Shown one piece after another: positions 23,294 through 35,774 of a stretch of DNA of 64,000 nt (its first letter is position 1; every line of letters starts with the position of its first letter). The translations under genes were made by a program, and so were the position numbers. The notes beneath the pieces were generated by a model. That model saw nothing but the letters and a program-made list of their open reading frames with translations. It was not told the origin of the DNA and did not search any database. Source of the stretch: Anniella stebbinsi (taxonomy: Eukaryota; Chordata; Lepidosauria; Squamata; Anniellidae); contig JARDYH010000001.1 in the NCBI GenBank assembly GCA_029215795.1, positions 6,442,001 through 6,506,000 on the forward strand, in the 5' to 3' direction.

Positions 23294-26200
23294 GGATGGC
23301 ATGGATAAATTAAAGCCCAATTGTTAAAACATCGTTTAATGCCCAATGAGTTAGGAAGAAAATTATGTCCATACTTCCATATTGCCAAAGGGGTGTTGGG
23401 CTTAATGCTAGTTCTTCATGCATGTAACAAAATGTTTTTGAAATGAAGAGATCTTGTGTGTGTGTGTGCTTGAGGTGGGGATCTTTTTTCTTTTTTCTTT
23501 TTTAAAGAAAGCCCATAGGGTTTGTTTGATTCACATTGACTCCCTCCCTCTTGTTTTCCCCTAGTAGAATTTCGGATCCTGGCCACTGTGCTCAGCTTAC
23601 TGAATTGTTTGTTAAAGTGGCACCTGTTGTGAACTGTTGTCAACAACTGCAGATCTTGCTTATTTTATTATTGTGGAAACCCTGCCTTTAACAGACTTTT
23701 ATGTTGATTAAAAACCCAACTTCCTGTCTTTAAAAATAATGTAATGACATCTATTCATCACAGCAATGGAATTAATTTGAAAGTGAATTAGCTGTCCTCT
23801 TTTCTAGAATTTCTGGAAGTGATATAACTTGCTCACTAGAAAATACTAATCAATGTATTTACATTCATTATTACCTAATTAATTGTAGTGCTTGGCATGC
23901 TGGCATTAATGAGTACAAATAAATGCCTTTCGTGACTATGCCTAAATTGCATATCCTTCCTGTGGATTCATTAGAATTTTTTCTTGGATGTAAAGTTGAC
24001 CTAATCTGATAGTTTGGGGGGGGATAAAAGAAAAGGAGCCATTAAAGGTCCAGTGTTTTGGATCTGCAGTTGTTCAGGTATGAGTTACTGGAAATCAAGG
24101 CACTTGTTGACAATCTTTTTGTGTCCTGGCACTGGCATTTTAAAAATGTCTTTAAAAACTCAAATACATCCTGCAGTTGGAAGAACATGTTGGTGATAAC
24201 GTGGGGAGCTTCCTTAGACTCCATAGGCAGAAAGCTTATACTTAATATATTTCCTGAAAGCCAAGATTCTTTTGTTTATTTATTTATTTATTTATGAATG
24301 AATGAATGAATTAAATAAAAGAAAGGAGAGAGGAGGAAGGAAGATTTCCATCTCACATATCAGTGTTGAAAACATACTCTAGAAGAGTTCCCGGTGTCCT
24401 GCCCAGCCAGCTTTCTTCCTCTGCTTCATACTCTCCTCTTGAGGTGCCTGTTTTAATCTTGCTCTGTTCTCACCTCCTATTCTTCTAGTCTTGTCCTGTG
24501 ACTTGCACTTATTGCACTTCATTCACAGCTTGATGATTTGGAGGTGGTTCTGGTATGGGGAGCTTGACTTAGCAAACCGAAGCCTTTTACGTCTGTGGGC
24601 TAAAGTTCTACAGTCTTGGGACCTCCATACTTGGAGGGGACATGTAGGGACTACCACACTTGGCAAGTCAGTTTGGGCAAAGAGCTCCTTGTGCTGTCAT
24701 GGCTATTTTTATTCATGCCATTTCTGCCCCTCTTTTTCTGCTGGAAATCACGCAACTGAGTAGCAAAAGGTTGCTGGCAATCTCCTCGAAGTTATATTTC
24801 AATAATCTTTTCTTTAGTGCACCTGCCAACTAAGTAAAATTCTTTCTCTAGTGCTTTGCCTGGAGACTTGAGTTTCCACAGGTGGCTCCTTCAGGTTCTT
24901 CCCAGTGGAACAAGAAACTCAATGGCGAGAATTTATTTTGGAGGCTCCCACACATTGAAAACTCCCTGCATACGCAAAGCTAGGATCTTGGGGAGAAGAC
25001 TAGTCTAGACCACTTCTTCCAGACATGCTAGTTTTGCATATCCTGGGGGGAACCTCCAACCCCCCCATCCACATGCACATTTATAGTCTAAAGGGTTTCG
25101 GTTCATTATATGTGTGTGAAGTCATTGATGAAGTTTGTTCATTCTTCCGCTAAAGGGCGTGGTTCTTTTGTTTGTGAAGGGTTACCTTTAAAGTCTTTTT
25201 TGCAGGAACAACATTCGATTTGGCAAGGAAGAGTTAGTTGCTTCCTCCTCTATTCTCTCAGCTCAAATGATGGTTTACACATACTTTTTCTGTTAGATAC
25301 TCTTTATTTGTTGCTGATATGAAAGACAAATCTGGCATGACCTTCAAGATTACTGAACACCTTTCTAAAATACAGGGGTACTTCAAGAACGATTTCTAAT
25401 GCAAATCTTTCTGCCATTGTACCAACATCTGCTTTTTTGGACTTGTTTAAAATAAGTCTTTTCTAACAGTTATTCCTGGCTCAAATACCGCGAGTGAAGC
25501 AAATCCTTGGATTAGTGTTGTAGAAATGTTTCATGCAATTATTCAAGATGTGACATCAGATTTTTGAGGTTACTTCTCACATATTAATTGCAATTCACAG
25601 CACTGCGTGCTAAAAGAGGCATCGTTTTCCACGTGTTCCCATGTGCTGATAACTGGGTGGTCACATTTTAAATGGAGACTTGCTACATGCATTCTGCATT
25701 TCTATGCTTTGTGTTCCATGTATTTCACACTGTGCTTCAAACCTGTGTTCACTGTGTGGTCCAAGTTACTTGTTTAGAATTTCTTATGGCTGATCCTTCT
25801 CCAAACTACCCATGGTTTTGACTAATTCCTGAAAAATTCTCAAGTTTCAGAAATTGCTTTAAATAGATGTGGATTCCTTCACTCAAAGCAAGGAAATGTC
25901 AGCTCCAAATGCATGTTCACAAGAATTCTTTAAAAATTGGGATTTCTCAAAACAGGTTACAAAAAGTATTTGGATTTAAAATTTACTTGGATTTTTAGAG
26001 CACTTATACTATTGGAGTAATTTCTGAAACTGATTTTGAGGCCAATGTTTTACCTGCATGTGAACAATCAATGAGACTAGTACTTGTGTTTTTGACGTGT
26101 TTTAAGTTTAGTGGATAGTTATATACATCTGAGTATGCATGGAGTAATACGTATGCAAACCGCCATACATAAGGGGGCACCAGCTGCATCTTTTCCACTG

Positions 26201-26569
26201 GAGGCTGTAATGGGTACCAACGCTCAATATACCACTTAAATTATGGGCAGCACTTCTTGTCAAGACTTTCATGGTTTCCTGTCCAACCGCACCTTGGTAG
26301 GAGGGTATATTTGCAAGTAAAGTTAACTACGGTAAAATTAGTACAGTTGTAGTTGTTAACTTCTTGCAGCAAAATCTGAAATAAAAATTAAAAATCGCCA
26401 CATCACACTTTAAGCTTTAAAATGATATCTTATTTAAATCCACTCTAGATCCACCCACAAGTCTGTGGTTGGACTCCAAAATGAACTTTCAGCAGTGGCT
26501 GTCATTCATGTGCTGTGTGAGGGAAAGCAGGCTTGGCTTAAGGTTGCTTTCTTCTGTTTTACCTTTTAG

Positions 26570-26711
26570 ATCTCTGGTTGAAGAGGAAGACCCTCACATG
26601 AAAGTATCTCTTGGGAGCAGCGATATGGGTGTGTCTGCCCATCTGCAGTCATCAAAGGCAGGGACCACAAGATTTTTCACCAGCAACACTCATAGTTCTG
26701 TAGTATTACAG
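26570..26711 (+). CDS. KLHL13: KLHL13 coding exon 2 (residues 33-80)
   Basis: The acceptor is ACCTTTTAG before 26570 and the donor is CAG|GTAGGT after 26711. The exon encodes the pre-BTB linker, beginning [20 protein letters not shown] and ending SSVVLQ, where it joins GFDQL of the next exon in phase 0. The linker is acidic and Ser-rich and is probably unstructured. Met43 (ATG at 26598) aligns with the position I recall as the initiator of mammalian KLHL9, so it could serve as an internal start. This is the first exon common to both isoforms. Confidence 0.93.
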
Positions 26712-29196
26712 GTAGGTTAACTCTTTGAACTGAACCGCCTGGCATATCTTCGTTTTGAGAGTTCCATTTATTTCAGTGGGATTTCTCTGGGATGTCCTCA
26801 GTCGGATTATACCACTTGTCTCTGTGTTAAGTCTGTTGCTTTGGCAATGCCATTGCAGACCAGGCAACCTAACTATTTGAAAGGAAGAGTACAAGTGAGT
26901 GCATTTCTTAGCTCCTGAAATTCCTTCTCTTTCCCCTCCTCCTTTTTGCCAATTAAACATTCCGATCAGATTGGCAGCAGTGTCAAGAAACCTGGCCTTT
27001 CTCTGTAATTGAAGGAGACCGCATTGCGAGTTCGACATTGTGCAGGCAGAGAGAGCTGTTTGCTGAAGGGCCACATCTGAATAGCTTCAAGGGAATTTGC
27101 CAGGGAAAGCTGTCTTTCGATGTTAATATTTTGCTCTTCCTACCTTTTTGTTCTCTTAGCTCAGAGCATGTTTCGACGGGCAGTTCAATTTCATTATCTA
27201 TCAGTGCACTGTGCTGGAGTCCAGACACATCCTGTGAGTATGGTTATAGTAACCATCTGCCGCCACTACTGGGTGCTACGCAGATCTGTGATTTGCATTT
27301 GGAATTGCTATAAAACGAGGCTAAGTCCCACATCCTGGTTCTCTTGCATTGTACACTTGCTGATTGTGTAGAGAATTGGAGCCATGATCATAATGACGCC
27401 TGTATTCTGGGTACTTCCTCCAACCTCACTTTCAGTTTGTGCTCTGCTGATTTTGTATTGGAAGTGAAATATTGCAGAGATGGCCCGAAGCTTTTGTGGG
27501 CTCCCAGACCGTCTTAAACGGAACGAAAAATAATCCCTTAGTGTGCATGCGTGTGCACTGGCTTCAGGCTGAATAGCATCCCATCTCCTTCCCTTTGTTT
27601 ATGCCCTCACATAGATGCCCAGGAGGAGGTAGAGTTGGTGAGGGCCAACATACAAAAGGCGGTGGCAAGGGAAAGCTCCTGATGGGAAGGAAAAATAAGC
27701 AGCTGGTGAGAGAGTGGGACAGCAGTACGAACGCTTACTGAGTGCTTCAGAGTGTTCAAAGTACATCAAATCCATTGTCTCAGTTATTCTTGCAGCAGCC
27801 TATTAGAAGCGTTAGGTAAGCCGTTCTCTCTCAACCTCTGCATACCCCTCCGCAATATGGGGAAATTATAATACTAAGTCCATCAAGTGAATTCATGGCA
27901 GTGGCAAAATTTAGATTGGGGATTTCCTATTCATATTCATAGCTTGGCTCTCTACCACTAGGAGCTGTCTCTTGTCCATCCTTGGATTAACATAAATAGT
28001 GAAGTAATGTACCTCATGCTTGTGAGGCCTGCCCAGTTTTGAAAGTTATGGCTACATAACGTTCAGTATTCATTCTGTTCAGCCGATTCTATTGCTTTCC
28101 CATTGTATAACTGTTTCTTTTGATATATTTGAGTTTCCTGATCTGAATTTTCATGTTCTTTATGGCTTTTTAGGCTAGTTTTAATTTTAAAAAAGACTAC
28201 TTTAAATGGGTTGCACATGCATCAGTATAATTTACCAAGGATACTGGACTTTTAGCATTTCAGTTTTTATCATTAATATTTCAATGTACATTAATGAATT
28301 GTAACCAAATCCCAGAGTTTTTGGTTAATGGTTACCAGCAGGTCATCACTTGCAAGGCGATGACAGTGGATAATTTTAGATTACGAATTCAGCTGGGTGG
28401 ATATCCCCAATGATACATCCAGGTTTGGACTCTGTGTAGAACAGAAGTGTTGTGGTCCTCCAGGTGTTTTAGCCTACAACTCCCATCAGCCTTAGCCAGT
28501 ATAGCTAGTGGCGAGAGATAAGTGGCCGACCAGATGTCTTGGCCTACAAGTTACTTACCACTGGTGCAGAAGATGATAATAGATGTAGAGAGGCTCAATA
28601 CAATTGAGAAAACCTTGTCCTGGGCTTTCTTCCAGTCTCTTAGTGTTTCACATCCTTAAACTTCTGTATGGTAGTTGCTTAATTATTAGTGGGATATAGA
28701 GAGGTAATTGTTCTTTCCTCATATTTCTACTGTCCTTTTTAAATGACAGGGAAGCTGGTCGTTTCATGTAGATTGTGAGTCTGCATCAAATAGAAAACTC
28801 AGCCTGTCTTTGTCTGGGATGACTTGCAGATCGTTGAATGACCAAAGCAGAGCTGTTGCTCTAATAACTACGTCTGTGTGTTGGGGACTTGTTCCAGTCC
28901 TTTGCTTTGTGTTCAGAAGGGAAGCGGTCTGTAGAAACTTTCACCCAACAGTGAAATAACAGACTGGATCCTTTTCAGTGTCCTGTAAATGGACAGCTTT
29001 TGAGCAATGATAGTTATCGTTAAATTTGGCATGAGGTGATACTAGGGGGATCATGAACCCTGGACTTTCTGATTCTTGTAATTGGCAAAAAGGTGTGGGG
29101 CTGCTTGAATGACTACGAAATGGCTTTTATTTTGCAGGAAATAGATCTTGCTCTCACAGCTGAGGGGAGCTGTTCATGCAGTCTTTTCTCTTGTAG
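26712..29196. other. KLHL13 intron 2
   Basis: 2.5 kb. A MIR-like degraded SINE is possible near 27740-27970 (CAGTTATTCTTGCAGCAGCC...GGGGAAATTATAATA). A foldback fragment lies at 28443-28552. 26990-27240 is open on both strands and CpG-containing but shows no family match. Confidence 0.55.
28443..28552. mobile_element. Diverged foldback element, CAGCCTTCC type
   Basis: GTGGTCCTCCAGGTGTTTTA then GCCTACAACTCCCATCAGCC matches the left arm of the family. The right arm (CCAGATGTCTTGGCCTAC) is eroded. Confidence 0.4.
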
Positions 29197-29329
29197 GGTT
29201 TTGACCAGCTCCGAATAGAAGGTTTGCTTTGTGATGTCACGCTAGTGCCAGGCGATGGTGATGAAGTGTTTCCTGTTCATAGGGCAATGATGGCGTCGGC
29301 TAGTGATTACTTCAAGGCCATGTTCACAG
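29197..29329 (+). CDS. KLHL13: KLHL13 coding exon 3 (BTB domain, first half)
   Basis: The acceptor is CTCTTGTAG before 29197 and the donor is ACAG|GTACAG after 29329, phase 1. It encodes residues 81-124 plus the first base of Gly125. The BTB fold begins at the CDVTL strand (Cys92), followed by the FPVHR...[11 protein letters not shown] signature. This half supplies the dimer-interface helix and the start of the CUL3-binding surface. The exon is followed by a very short intron of 237 bases. Confidence 0.95.
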
Positions 29330-29566
29330 GTACAGTTAATGGGGGTGAAGCACACTTCTGTGTTTTGCTAAGTTCTGCCATATTGGAGCATGTGTGTTCA
29401 GCATGAAATATTCTTTTGTGGTTGTGTATATGTTTCTGCATCCAATATTTTTCTATCTGTTCAGCTAATGCTCGTGTATGAAGCATTTCTTCCTCTGGGG
29501 CAAGAAATTTTTATAGGGGAATCTCTTTCCAGCTTTAACCATATTTTATCTAAATTTTGTTCTCAG

Positions 29567-29763
29567 GTGGGATGAAAGAACAAGACTTAATGTGCATTAA
29601 GCTCCATGGCGTGAACAAAATAGGTTTAAAGAAGATCATTGATTTTATTTATACTGCAAAACTTTCTCTGAACATGGACAACCTTCAGGATACTCTAGAA
29701 GCTGCCAGCTTTTTACAGATATTGCCTGTGTTGGACTTCTGTAAGGTGTTTCTTATATCTGGG
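29567..29763 (+). CDS. KLHL13: KLHL13 coding exon 4 (BTB domain, second half)
   Basis: The acceptor is TTTTGTTCTCAG before 29567. The first two bases complete Gly125, giving MFTGGMKEQ across the junction. The donor is GGG|GTAAGA after 29763, phase 0. It encodes residues 125-190, including [11 protein letters not shown] and the [11 protein letters not shown] helix, ending CKVFLISG. This is the C-terminal half of the BTB domain and the start of the 3-box region that contacts CUL3. All sequence is open and matches the family pattern without gaps. Confidence 0.95.
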
Positions 29764-31595
29764 GTAAGACATCTTAGGTTATTGCTCAGTTTGTCTCGTT
29801 TTTTTGTGTTAAATCACAGTGAGTTGACAGCCTGATAGATTCCTCGATCAGTTCTGTTAAATGCCTCTTGAAACTAAAGCAGGTGTGGATATTGGAATAG
29901 TTGTGGCAGGGAGTTCCGCAGACTAATTATTTCTCCTGTAAGAGAGATGGATGAGACCAGCTCAGACTGCTGATGAGTTTGGTGATCTTTTTGGTGAAAT
30001 TTGCATAGGTCAATTCACTGCTTGTTATTTGACTGTGGTCAAATATTCCAGGAATGCCACGATGTGAATGACAGATTCTTTTATTTCATTAAAGTGTCCT
30101 TGGTTTGCAAGGGCACAGAAATGAGGGTTGCTTTTCCCCACAAGGCCTGCTGCAGTCAGGGACAAACCTAGCAGCAAAGAAAAAGATCCTCCTACTATCC
30201 ACCTGCTAGAAGCACAGACATCGCCAAAGAGGAACATGCAGTCACTGCATGGCTCCCTCTTGCTTGTTGCTGTAACTCCCTCCATGTAATAGGGTTGTCT
30301 GCTCTCTAAAGGTTCTGTGGGGGATGGGACACAGGTCCAGACACACAGTAGCTGTTGAAAGAACTTAAAGCTACCAGTTTAAGGTTGTTGTTTAAAAAAA
30401 GAAAAATATGTAAGGTGCTGCCTTGAGTAAAACATTAAACAATGGAGGATCTTGTTCTAATATATAGTATATAAATTGAAAACTCGTGACCATTATTTCA
30501 CACTGTTTCATCTATTATTTGGCAGTCATTTGCTATATCTTTTAGACTAGTCAAATGCTCAATCTGAGATGTGCATTAATGAATTTCCAGTGCATATCCT
30601 GGCCCCCAAAACAGTTTGTAGACAAGTTTTAAGCCTAAAGAATCTTGGTCTCTTCTTTTGCCTATGGACTCTGTCTCTCTGTCTCTCTCTCATGAACTGC
30701 ATAAACAAGACCAAATAATGCACATGCTTCCTCTGCACAGTGTTCGGGTAGAAGGATTGGGGGTCTCTCTTCACAAATTACACATCTTAGGTGTATACCT
30801 AGAGGAGTAAAGTATGAACGAGACAAGTGCATATATTCATACAGCTTCCAGAAGTGTAACCATGTTACGTTTGCTGCAGTAAAAACAGAATCCTGGCACC
30901 TTAAAGGTGGCGTAAAACTCTTAGTTGTTTTTACATAATAATCAGGGTGCCTGGGCTTGTTGCTGTTTCCTCTTGAGTGTACACTGGGTGGCGAGTCCAG
31001 GGTTTCCTTGGGTAATGCATGATGCCCGTTACATGTGAATGAGGTGTTCTTGCTTCTTCCCCTTTTTTTATTCAGGATTCCAAACTTTTGACATATATTC
31101 CCAGGCAGGTTTCATGTCCAAGGTGAATGTCTGAGGTTTCACACCATTTGGGAGGTTCTTGGGTGAGAGAGAACTGAAGGTCCAGATTGTAAACTGTCCT
31201 CTCGTACTAAGGCAGACATTTTCTGCATGTAACATCTGGGCTCTGCACCGAGAGGCACTATGCAGGTTTTGTTTGCTCTGTGGTTTGGGCGAGAGCGTCT
31301 TGTGGTTACATAAGGTCCATTATCTCTGATTTATATGTGTGTTTTGGTCAGGGCAGAAGGGCTTAAGAGTTGTGCTTAAAAAGCCAGAGACATCTATGGC
31401 TTTTTTTTCAGATTGCCTGCCAAAAATAGTGCCCTCAGAAAAACCGACATGACATTGATTTAACATGCAATAATTAAAAAATGACAGTTGTGGATTTTAA
31501 ACCACGTTTGGAGATTGATGAGAGAGAGAAACAAGAGTCTCAACAGCTGTGTAAGAAAAAGATTGTGAAACACTTTGTGTGCTAAACGTTGGAGA

Positions 31596-31734
31596 GCAGC
31601 CTTCCCCAACCTGATGTCCTTCAGACATGTTGGACTACAATTCCATTATTCCTGGCCATAGGCCATGGTGGCTGGAAATAATGAAATTTGCACTCCAACA
31701 CATCTGGAGGGCACCAGATTGGGGAAGATTGTTC
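31596..31734. mobile_element. Foldback element, CAGCCTTCC type
   Basis: GCAGCCTTCCCCAACCTGAT at the left is inverted at the right as CACCAGATTGGGGAAGATTG. The interior GTTGGACTACAATTCCATTA is partly inverted as AATGAAATTTGCACTCCAAC. This is one of the clearest copies of the family. Confidence 0.7.
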
Positions 31735-32923
31735 TACAGGAGTGCATCATTTTCAGCTTGAGATGTATAATCCTTGAGCATGTGTTTTAAGTTTCTGAAT
31801 AGCCAGCCAATACTATATGGAAGGAGTAGAATTCCAATTCTGGAGCCTGTCTGGAATCTCCGATAACGGAAGCTATGTCTAAATTCTGGATGTCTGGGTG
31901 TTGAGGTCCAGAGGACAGTCAGGAGGCAAAGGAAGATCCACGTACTTTATCCCTGGGTTTAGCAATGAGGATATAGGATTATCTGTGTGTTGGTTACGCT
32001 TGCAAACCCCATTAACTGCTGTGGCATCTCCTAAATCCTCTCCATTTTCATTTCTGTTTCTGCTGCTCCAATTTATTTCTCACAATTTTCAGGCTTCAGC
32101 TGTGTTATTTGGAACTGCTGTCATCAGCTACTCATATCTCTGGCTTTTCATTTTAGTGGCAGTAGCTGTATCTAAAACTCCTTGCAACCCTTCGCTGTGT
32201 TTCCAAGCTATGCAACCAAGGGGTTTCTGCCACATAACAAGAAAGAGATTTAAGTTTTCTAGCTTCCTTTTTTTTGGCTTGTTTTTCAGTCATAAGAGTG
32301 AAGACAGCAGAACATAAATCCTGTGGCTACAACCCCCTTTCCAGATTCTTCGTGAGTCCTGGAGGAATTCTGGGCATTCATAGTTTGCAGCCTGTATGTA
32401 CTGCTTTGTGGAGGATTACAGGCTTATCAATGATGGGGATGGGAGATGGTTGCTCTCCCTGGCCAGGAAAACACGTGTTTGAGTTTGCACCAATTTTTCC
32501 AGCCTGTTGTAGCCAACCAACTGTGATCCATCGGCTTCTGTGACTTGGTGTGGAAGTTGCTGGCAGAATGAAAGCCTTATATGCTGTTGTTACCGAACAA
32601 TAGCAATAAGGTTTAGTAGGGGAGGAAGAAATGGAAAAAAACAAAAGAGAGCAAGTGGATGAAGATAAAAGGGACAAAGGCAAATGGGTGGATGGACAGC
32701 AAGGTGGGGTGACAGAGATGACCTATGAGGACGTAGCAATCTGTGATTATGTCCAGCATGGTATGAAGCAGCAGATGGAGTGCAGAAATTTCCAAGGGTG
32801 GAAGTAGCATGGGATGCAGAAAGAGGATGAATGAAGTCGTGCTTGTGCATAGAGTGATTGATGGGGGTACAGAGAAAAAGGGGGAATAGATTAATAGAGA
32901 ATAGATTACAAAGGAAACAATAA

Positions 32924-33182
32924 CCGGGTTCACATGATCATCACAGCCCACTGTGGCTTATATAAGCCATGGTGGGTTGTGCTGTGGGATGGCAGCCATT
33001 TTGATTATTCAGCCCCTGGTGGGAGGTTGCCATAGTTTGCCATGTCATCCAAACCCAGGCAGCAGGGGTTGTTTGAGGGCTAATATTGAGGGGCTGAATA
33101 TTCAAAATGGCCACTGGCACGCACCTTGACCAGCCATGGCTTAAATAAGCCACGGTGGTCTCCAGTGATCACATGAACCGGC
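32924..33182. mobile_element. Foldback element with long arms
   Basis: CCGGGTTCACATGATCA at the left is inverted at the right (TGATCACATGAACCGGC). The arms continue inward through GTGGCTTATATAAGCCATGG against CCATGGCTTAAATAAGCCAC, and further through AGCCATTTTGATTATTCAGC against GGGGCTGAATATTCAAAATG. Nearly the whole 259 bases is one palindrome. No coding potential. Confidence 0.75.
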
Positions 33183-33753
33183 CCAATGAATTAAATGAGA
33201 CAAACAAGGATGGATTTCTCCAGTTAACAGTGTTGGTCTCTTAAGAGACGTAATTGTAAAAGTGGCCCCTGGGATGATTCCAGTTGTGAATGCTGCCTTT
33301 CGTGCTGTGTAGGTACTTCTGGCTGAGCTGTTGCAATCAGGTCAGGCCATACTCATGAACCCATCAGCTGCCTAGAGAAAACCATTCAAGGTGAAGGCCA
33401 TTCATTTTGGCAGGAACTCTCCTTCACTCTCTCTTAGAATAATTACTTACCCATTCAGCTATTGTTTTTCTGTAAAAAGTGAAGGAGTGAATCATTTCTA
33501 CAATTCTTGGAACGTTAAAAGCCTTTTTTTAAAAAAACAAAGTCCTCAAAACAACCCTACGTGAAAGGTCACTATTCTTCAGCTGTTTTTTAATTTTTTA
33601 TTTAAAGGTACATAGCTGAGGCTGGGTTACTTTTCCCCCCTCCTGCAGGCACACAGTGTTTCTCATTGAATTCTGCCAGCAGAGTTGGACATGTGCAGGA
33701 TTCTGACAGTCTTGAAGTTTGATCTTTGTCCGGTATTCAAACGCCTCACTAAC

Positions 33754-33834
33754 AGTGCAATCTTATACATGTCTACTCAGAAGTAAGTCCCATTCAGTGA
33801 GACGTACTCCCAAGTAAGTGTGCGTAGGATTGCA
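33754..33834. mobile_element. Small foldback element, GTGCAATC type
   Basis: AGTGCAATCTTATACATGTC then TACTCAGAAGTAAGTCCC is inverted as GTACTCCCAAGTAAGTGTGC then GTAGGATTGCA. Single arms of the same kind appear near 59335 and 60810. Confidence 0.6.
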
Positions 33835-35365
33835 AGTTCTTGTTAAAATTTCCAGCTGTGGAGCAATTTTTCTTATCACCGTCTGAAAACTGAGTGTTTA
33901 AGTGTTGAATTTAAAAACAAAACAACCTCCTGACACTCAAGTTGTTTATAACGTCCTATAAAAGATAGCCTGATAATTTGATCACATAATACTTCTTGAG
34001 AAATGTTGTTTCTGCCTATACTGTAATGCAAACAGTTAGAACTATATGGCTGCAAACCTAAACAGTTGCTTGAAAGGACATCTTCCCAGAATTGGAATCT
34101 TCTAAGCAAACGTTTTAAGATTGGGGTTTAAGCTCAAGGACTTCATAAAAAGAGCTTTTAGTTGGCTAGAACACAATGCCATGTAGCTAGCAAAGCTAAT
34201 AAGATAATTCAAGCAGTAAATGCTTTAAGAGATAAGGAAAAACCTGTCCCTTAGTCTTCTGTTTTATGTACCTCATGAGCAATGGCCAATAGTAATACAG
34301 TAATTTATTGGGAATCTGTCAGTTGGGAATGAGAAAGCTAATAGTGTGGTGTAATGCATAAATGCCTCGGAAAATTCACCACACGACTAGGGTTCAGTAC
34401 AGTTGGTGTCTTGAACTTATTGTTTTTTTAAAAAATATATATCAAAATGGGGTTCTTGTAATCTAGATCATTTTGGGACTGATCATAGGGTGGATGTGGG
34501 GGGAAGGAATTGAAGCAACGCTTATTTTCTAGAACAAGGATGAGTTCTGCCTGGGAAGACAGAGTGAAATAGGTGAAAGTTGACCCTCCTCCCCACCCAC
34601 ATCTGAGGACAAGGGGACCTCAGCTGTACTAGCTATTAAAAATGCTGCCCCTCCAAGGACCCTCAGTGCTTGACCCCTCAAATTCCCCCACCCAAAGGCT
34701 TGCACAGTTTAGGGAAGGGTGGTTTTTCAGGATGTGAAATTGATAGCAATGCATGAGAAATCATTTGTGCCTGCACATACTAGTTAGCTAAGTACACAGA
34801 TTGGGGAGGTGATGTGATCTATTTCCAGTGAGGGAGGCACGGGCACTGAGAAGGCGGGAGGGAGAGAGAAGCTTTATTTTTGGAGAAATTTTGGCGCTCA
34901 CCAGAATCTTGACCTTGGATGCTACCCAGAGAGGGCCTATAGTGATGCCGGCCATCTTGAGTAAAACTAGGTTAAAGCATTAAGGGTTTTGATGCCCCCA
35001 GAGATTTGCTATTGGGAGCAGGATTGCACTTCCCTTCCCCTTTGTTGTTGGGTCTTCCTACCTGGTTTACATCCCCTTCTTATTGCAGGCATTCTTCTCC
35101 GCTCCTCAGCTATCCCATAATCGTTGGGCTTTCCTGCCTGCTTTGTGCCCTTTGTCTCTGATGTCTGGATTTAAAACATGGGAAGACCATTGTTCTCCCA
35201 CCCAGATCATGAGCTTCCCACAGGTACCAGAATGGCCCTGATTGGAAACAGGATGCTGGCTTTAGTCTGATACAACAGGGCAGCTCTTACATTTGAGTAA
35301 CTGTCCATACATTTGGGCCATGGCGTTGGAGATTAATTTCCCTAAATATGCATGCTATTACAAAG

Positions 35366-35542
35366 GGAGGGGCAGTAGCTCAGTGGTAGAGTCCATTCTC
35401 ATGTTCAGTTCCTGGTATCTCCATGTTTACTGTGAAAGATTCTGCCTGAGACCCTGGAGAGTCTCTGCCAGTCAGTGTAGGCAGTACTGAGCTAGATGGA
35501 CCAATGGTCTGACTCAATATAAGGCATTTCCCCATGTTCCTA
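35366..35542 (+). mobile_element. tRNA-headed SINE (type B)
   Basis: The head GGCAGTAGCTCAGTGGTAGA holds a near-perfect tRNA A-box and TCAGTTCCTGG the B-box region. The body has GAGACCCTGGAGAGTCTCTG and GAGCTAGATGGACCAATGGT. It lies 230 bases upstream of exon 5. It is a SINE head, not a tRNA gene: no cloverleaf anticodon arm can be drawn. Confidence 0.8.
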
Positions 35543-35774
35543 TAATGTGGAATGGTTCATCTGGACAATCTGTTTGCACGTGTCTCTCCAAAAACTGGCT
35601 AGGTTTGCTCTTGCACAGTCTGAGGACATGTTCCATTTGCTGGTGTTAAATCGCCTTGAGTGTAAGTGTGTCTTCATCCCTAGTGAGACTCACGTTACTC
35701 TAATGTACTTCAGTGGACATCAAGTCCGAGCTTAAAATGGGTCTGATTCCTCGTTTCTCTTATTTCCTTAAAAG

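Larger units (their letters stand above)
13738..26569. other. KLHL13 intron 1
   Basis: 12.8 kb of intron. It holds a (GA)n at 16327, a LINE-like tail near 15410-15480 (CCACCTTGAGCCCTTGAGG), another near 18985-19035, a SINE at 19801, a foldback element at 20639, a (TG)n/(TCTG)n at 21459, an L2-like end at 21984, a (TA)n at 23267 and (TTTA)n/(GAAT)n at 24271-24315. The rest shows nothing I recognise; open frames are short and on both strands. Confidence 0.7.
29764..35774. other. KLHL13 intron 4
   Basis: 6.0 kb. Foldback elements lie at 31596, 32924 and 33754, and a SINE at 35366. 32590-32720 is strongly purine-rich (GGAAGAAATGG, AAAAGGGACAAAGG), which produces long but meaningless open frames on the - strand. 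30876-30935 carries a reversed GGCACCTTAAAG repeat of the type seen at 40085. The rest is unrecognised. Confidence 0.6.

Noticed and set aside
31898..32317. 139-codon + strand frame in intron 4
   Set aside because: Hydrophobic low-complexity peptide with no family match, inside an intron and without matching splice phases.
32613..32951. Overlapping 86-112-codon frames on the - strand
   Set aside because: They come from a purine-rich stretch on the + strand, which makes Leu/Pro/Ser/His-rich low-complexity frames.
35366..35440. Possible tRNA gene (GCAGTAGCTCAGTGGTAGA)
   Set aside because: Only the A and B boxes are tRNA-like. There is no anticodon stem and the sequence continues into a SINE body shared with other copies.
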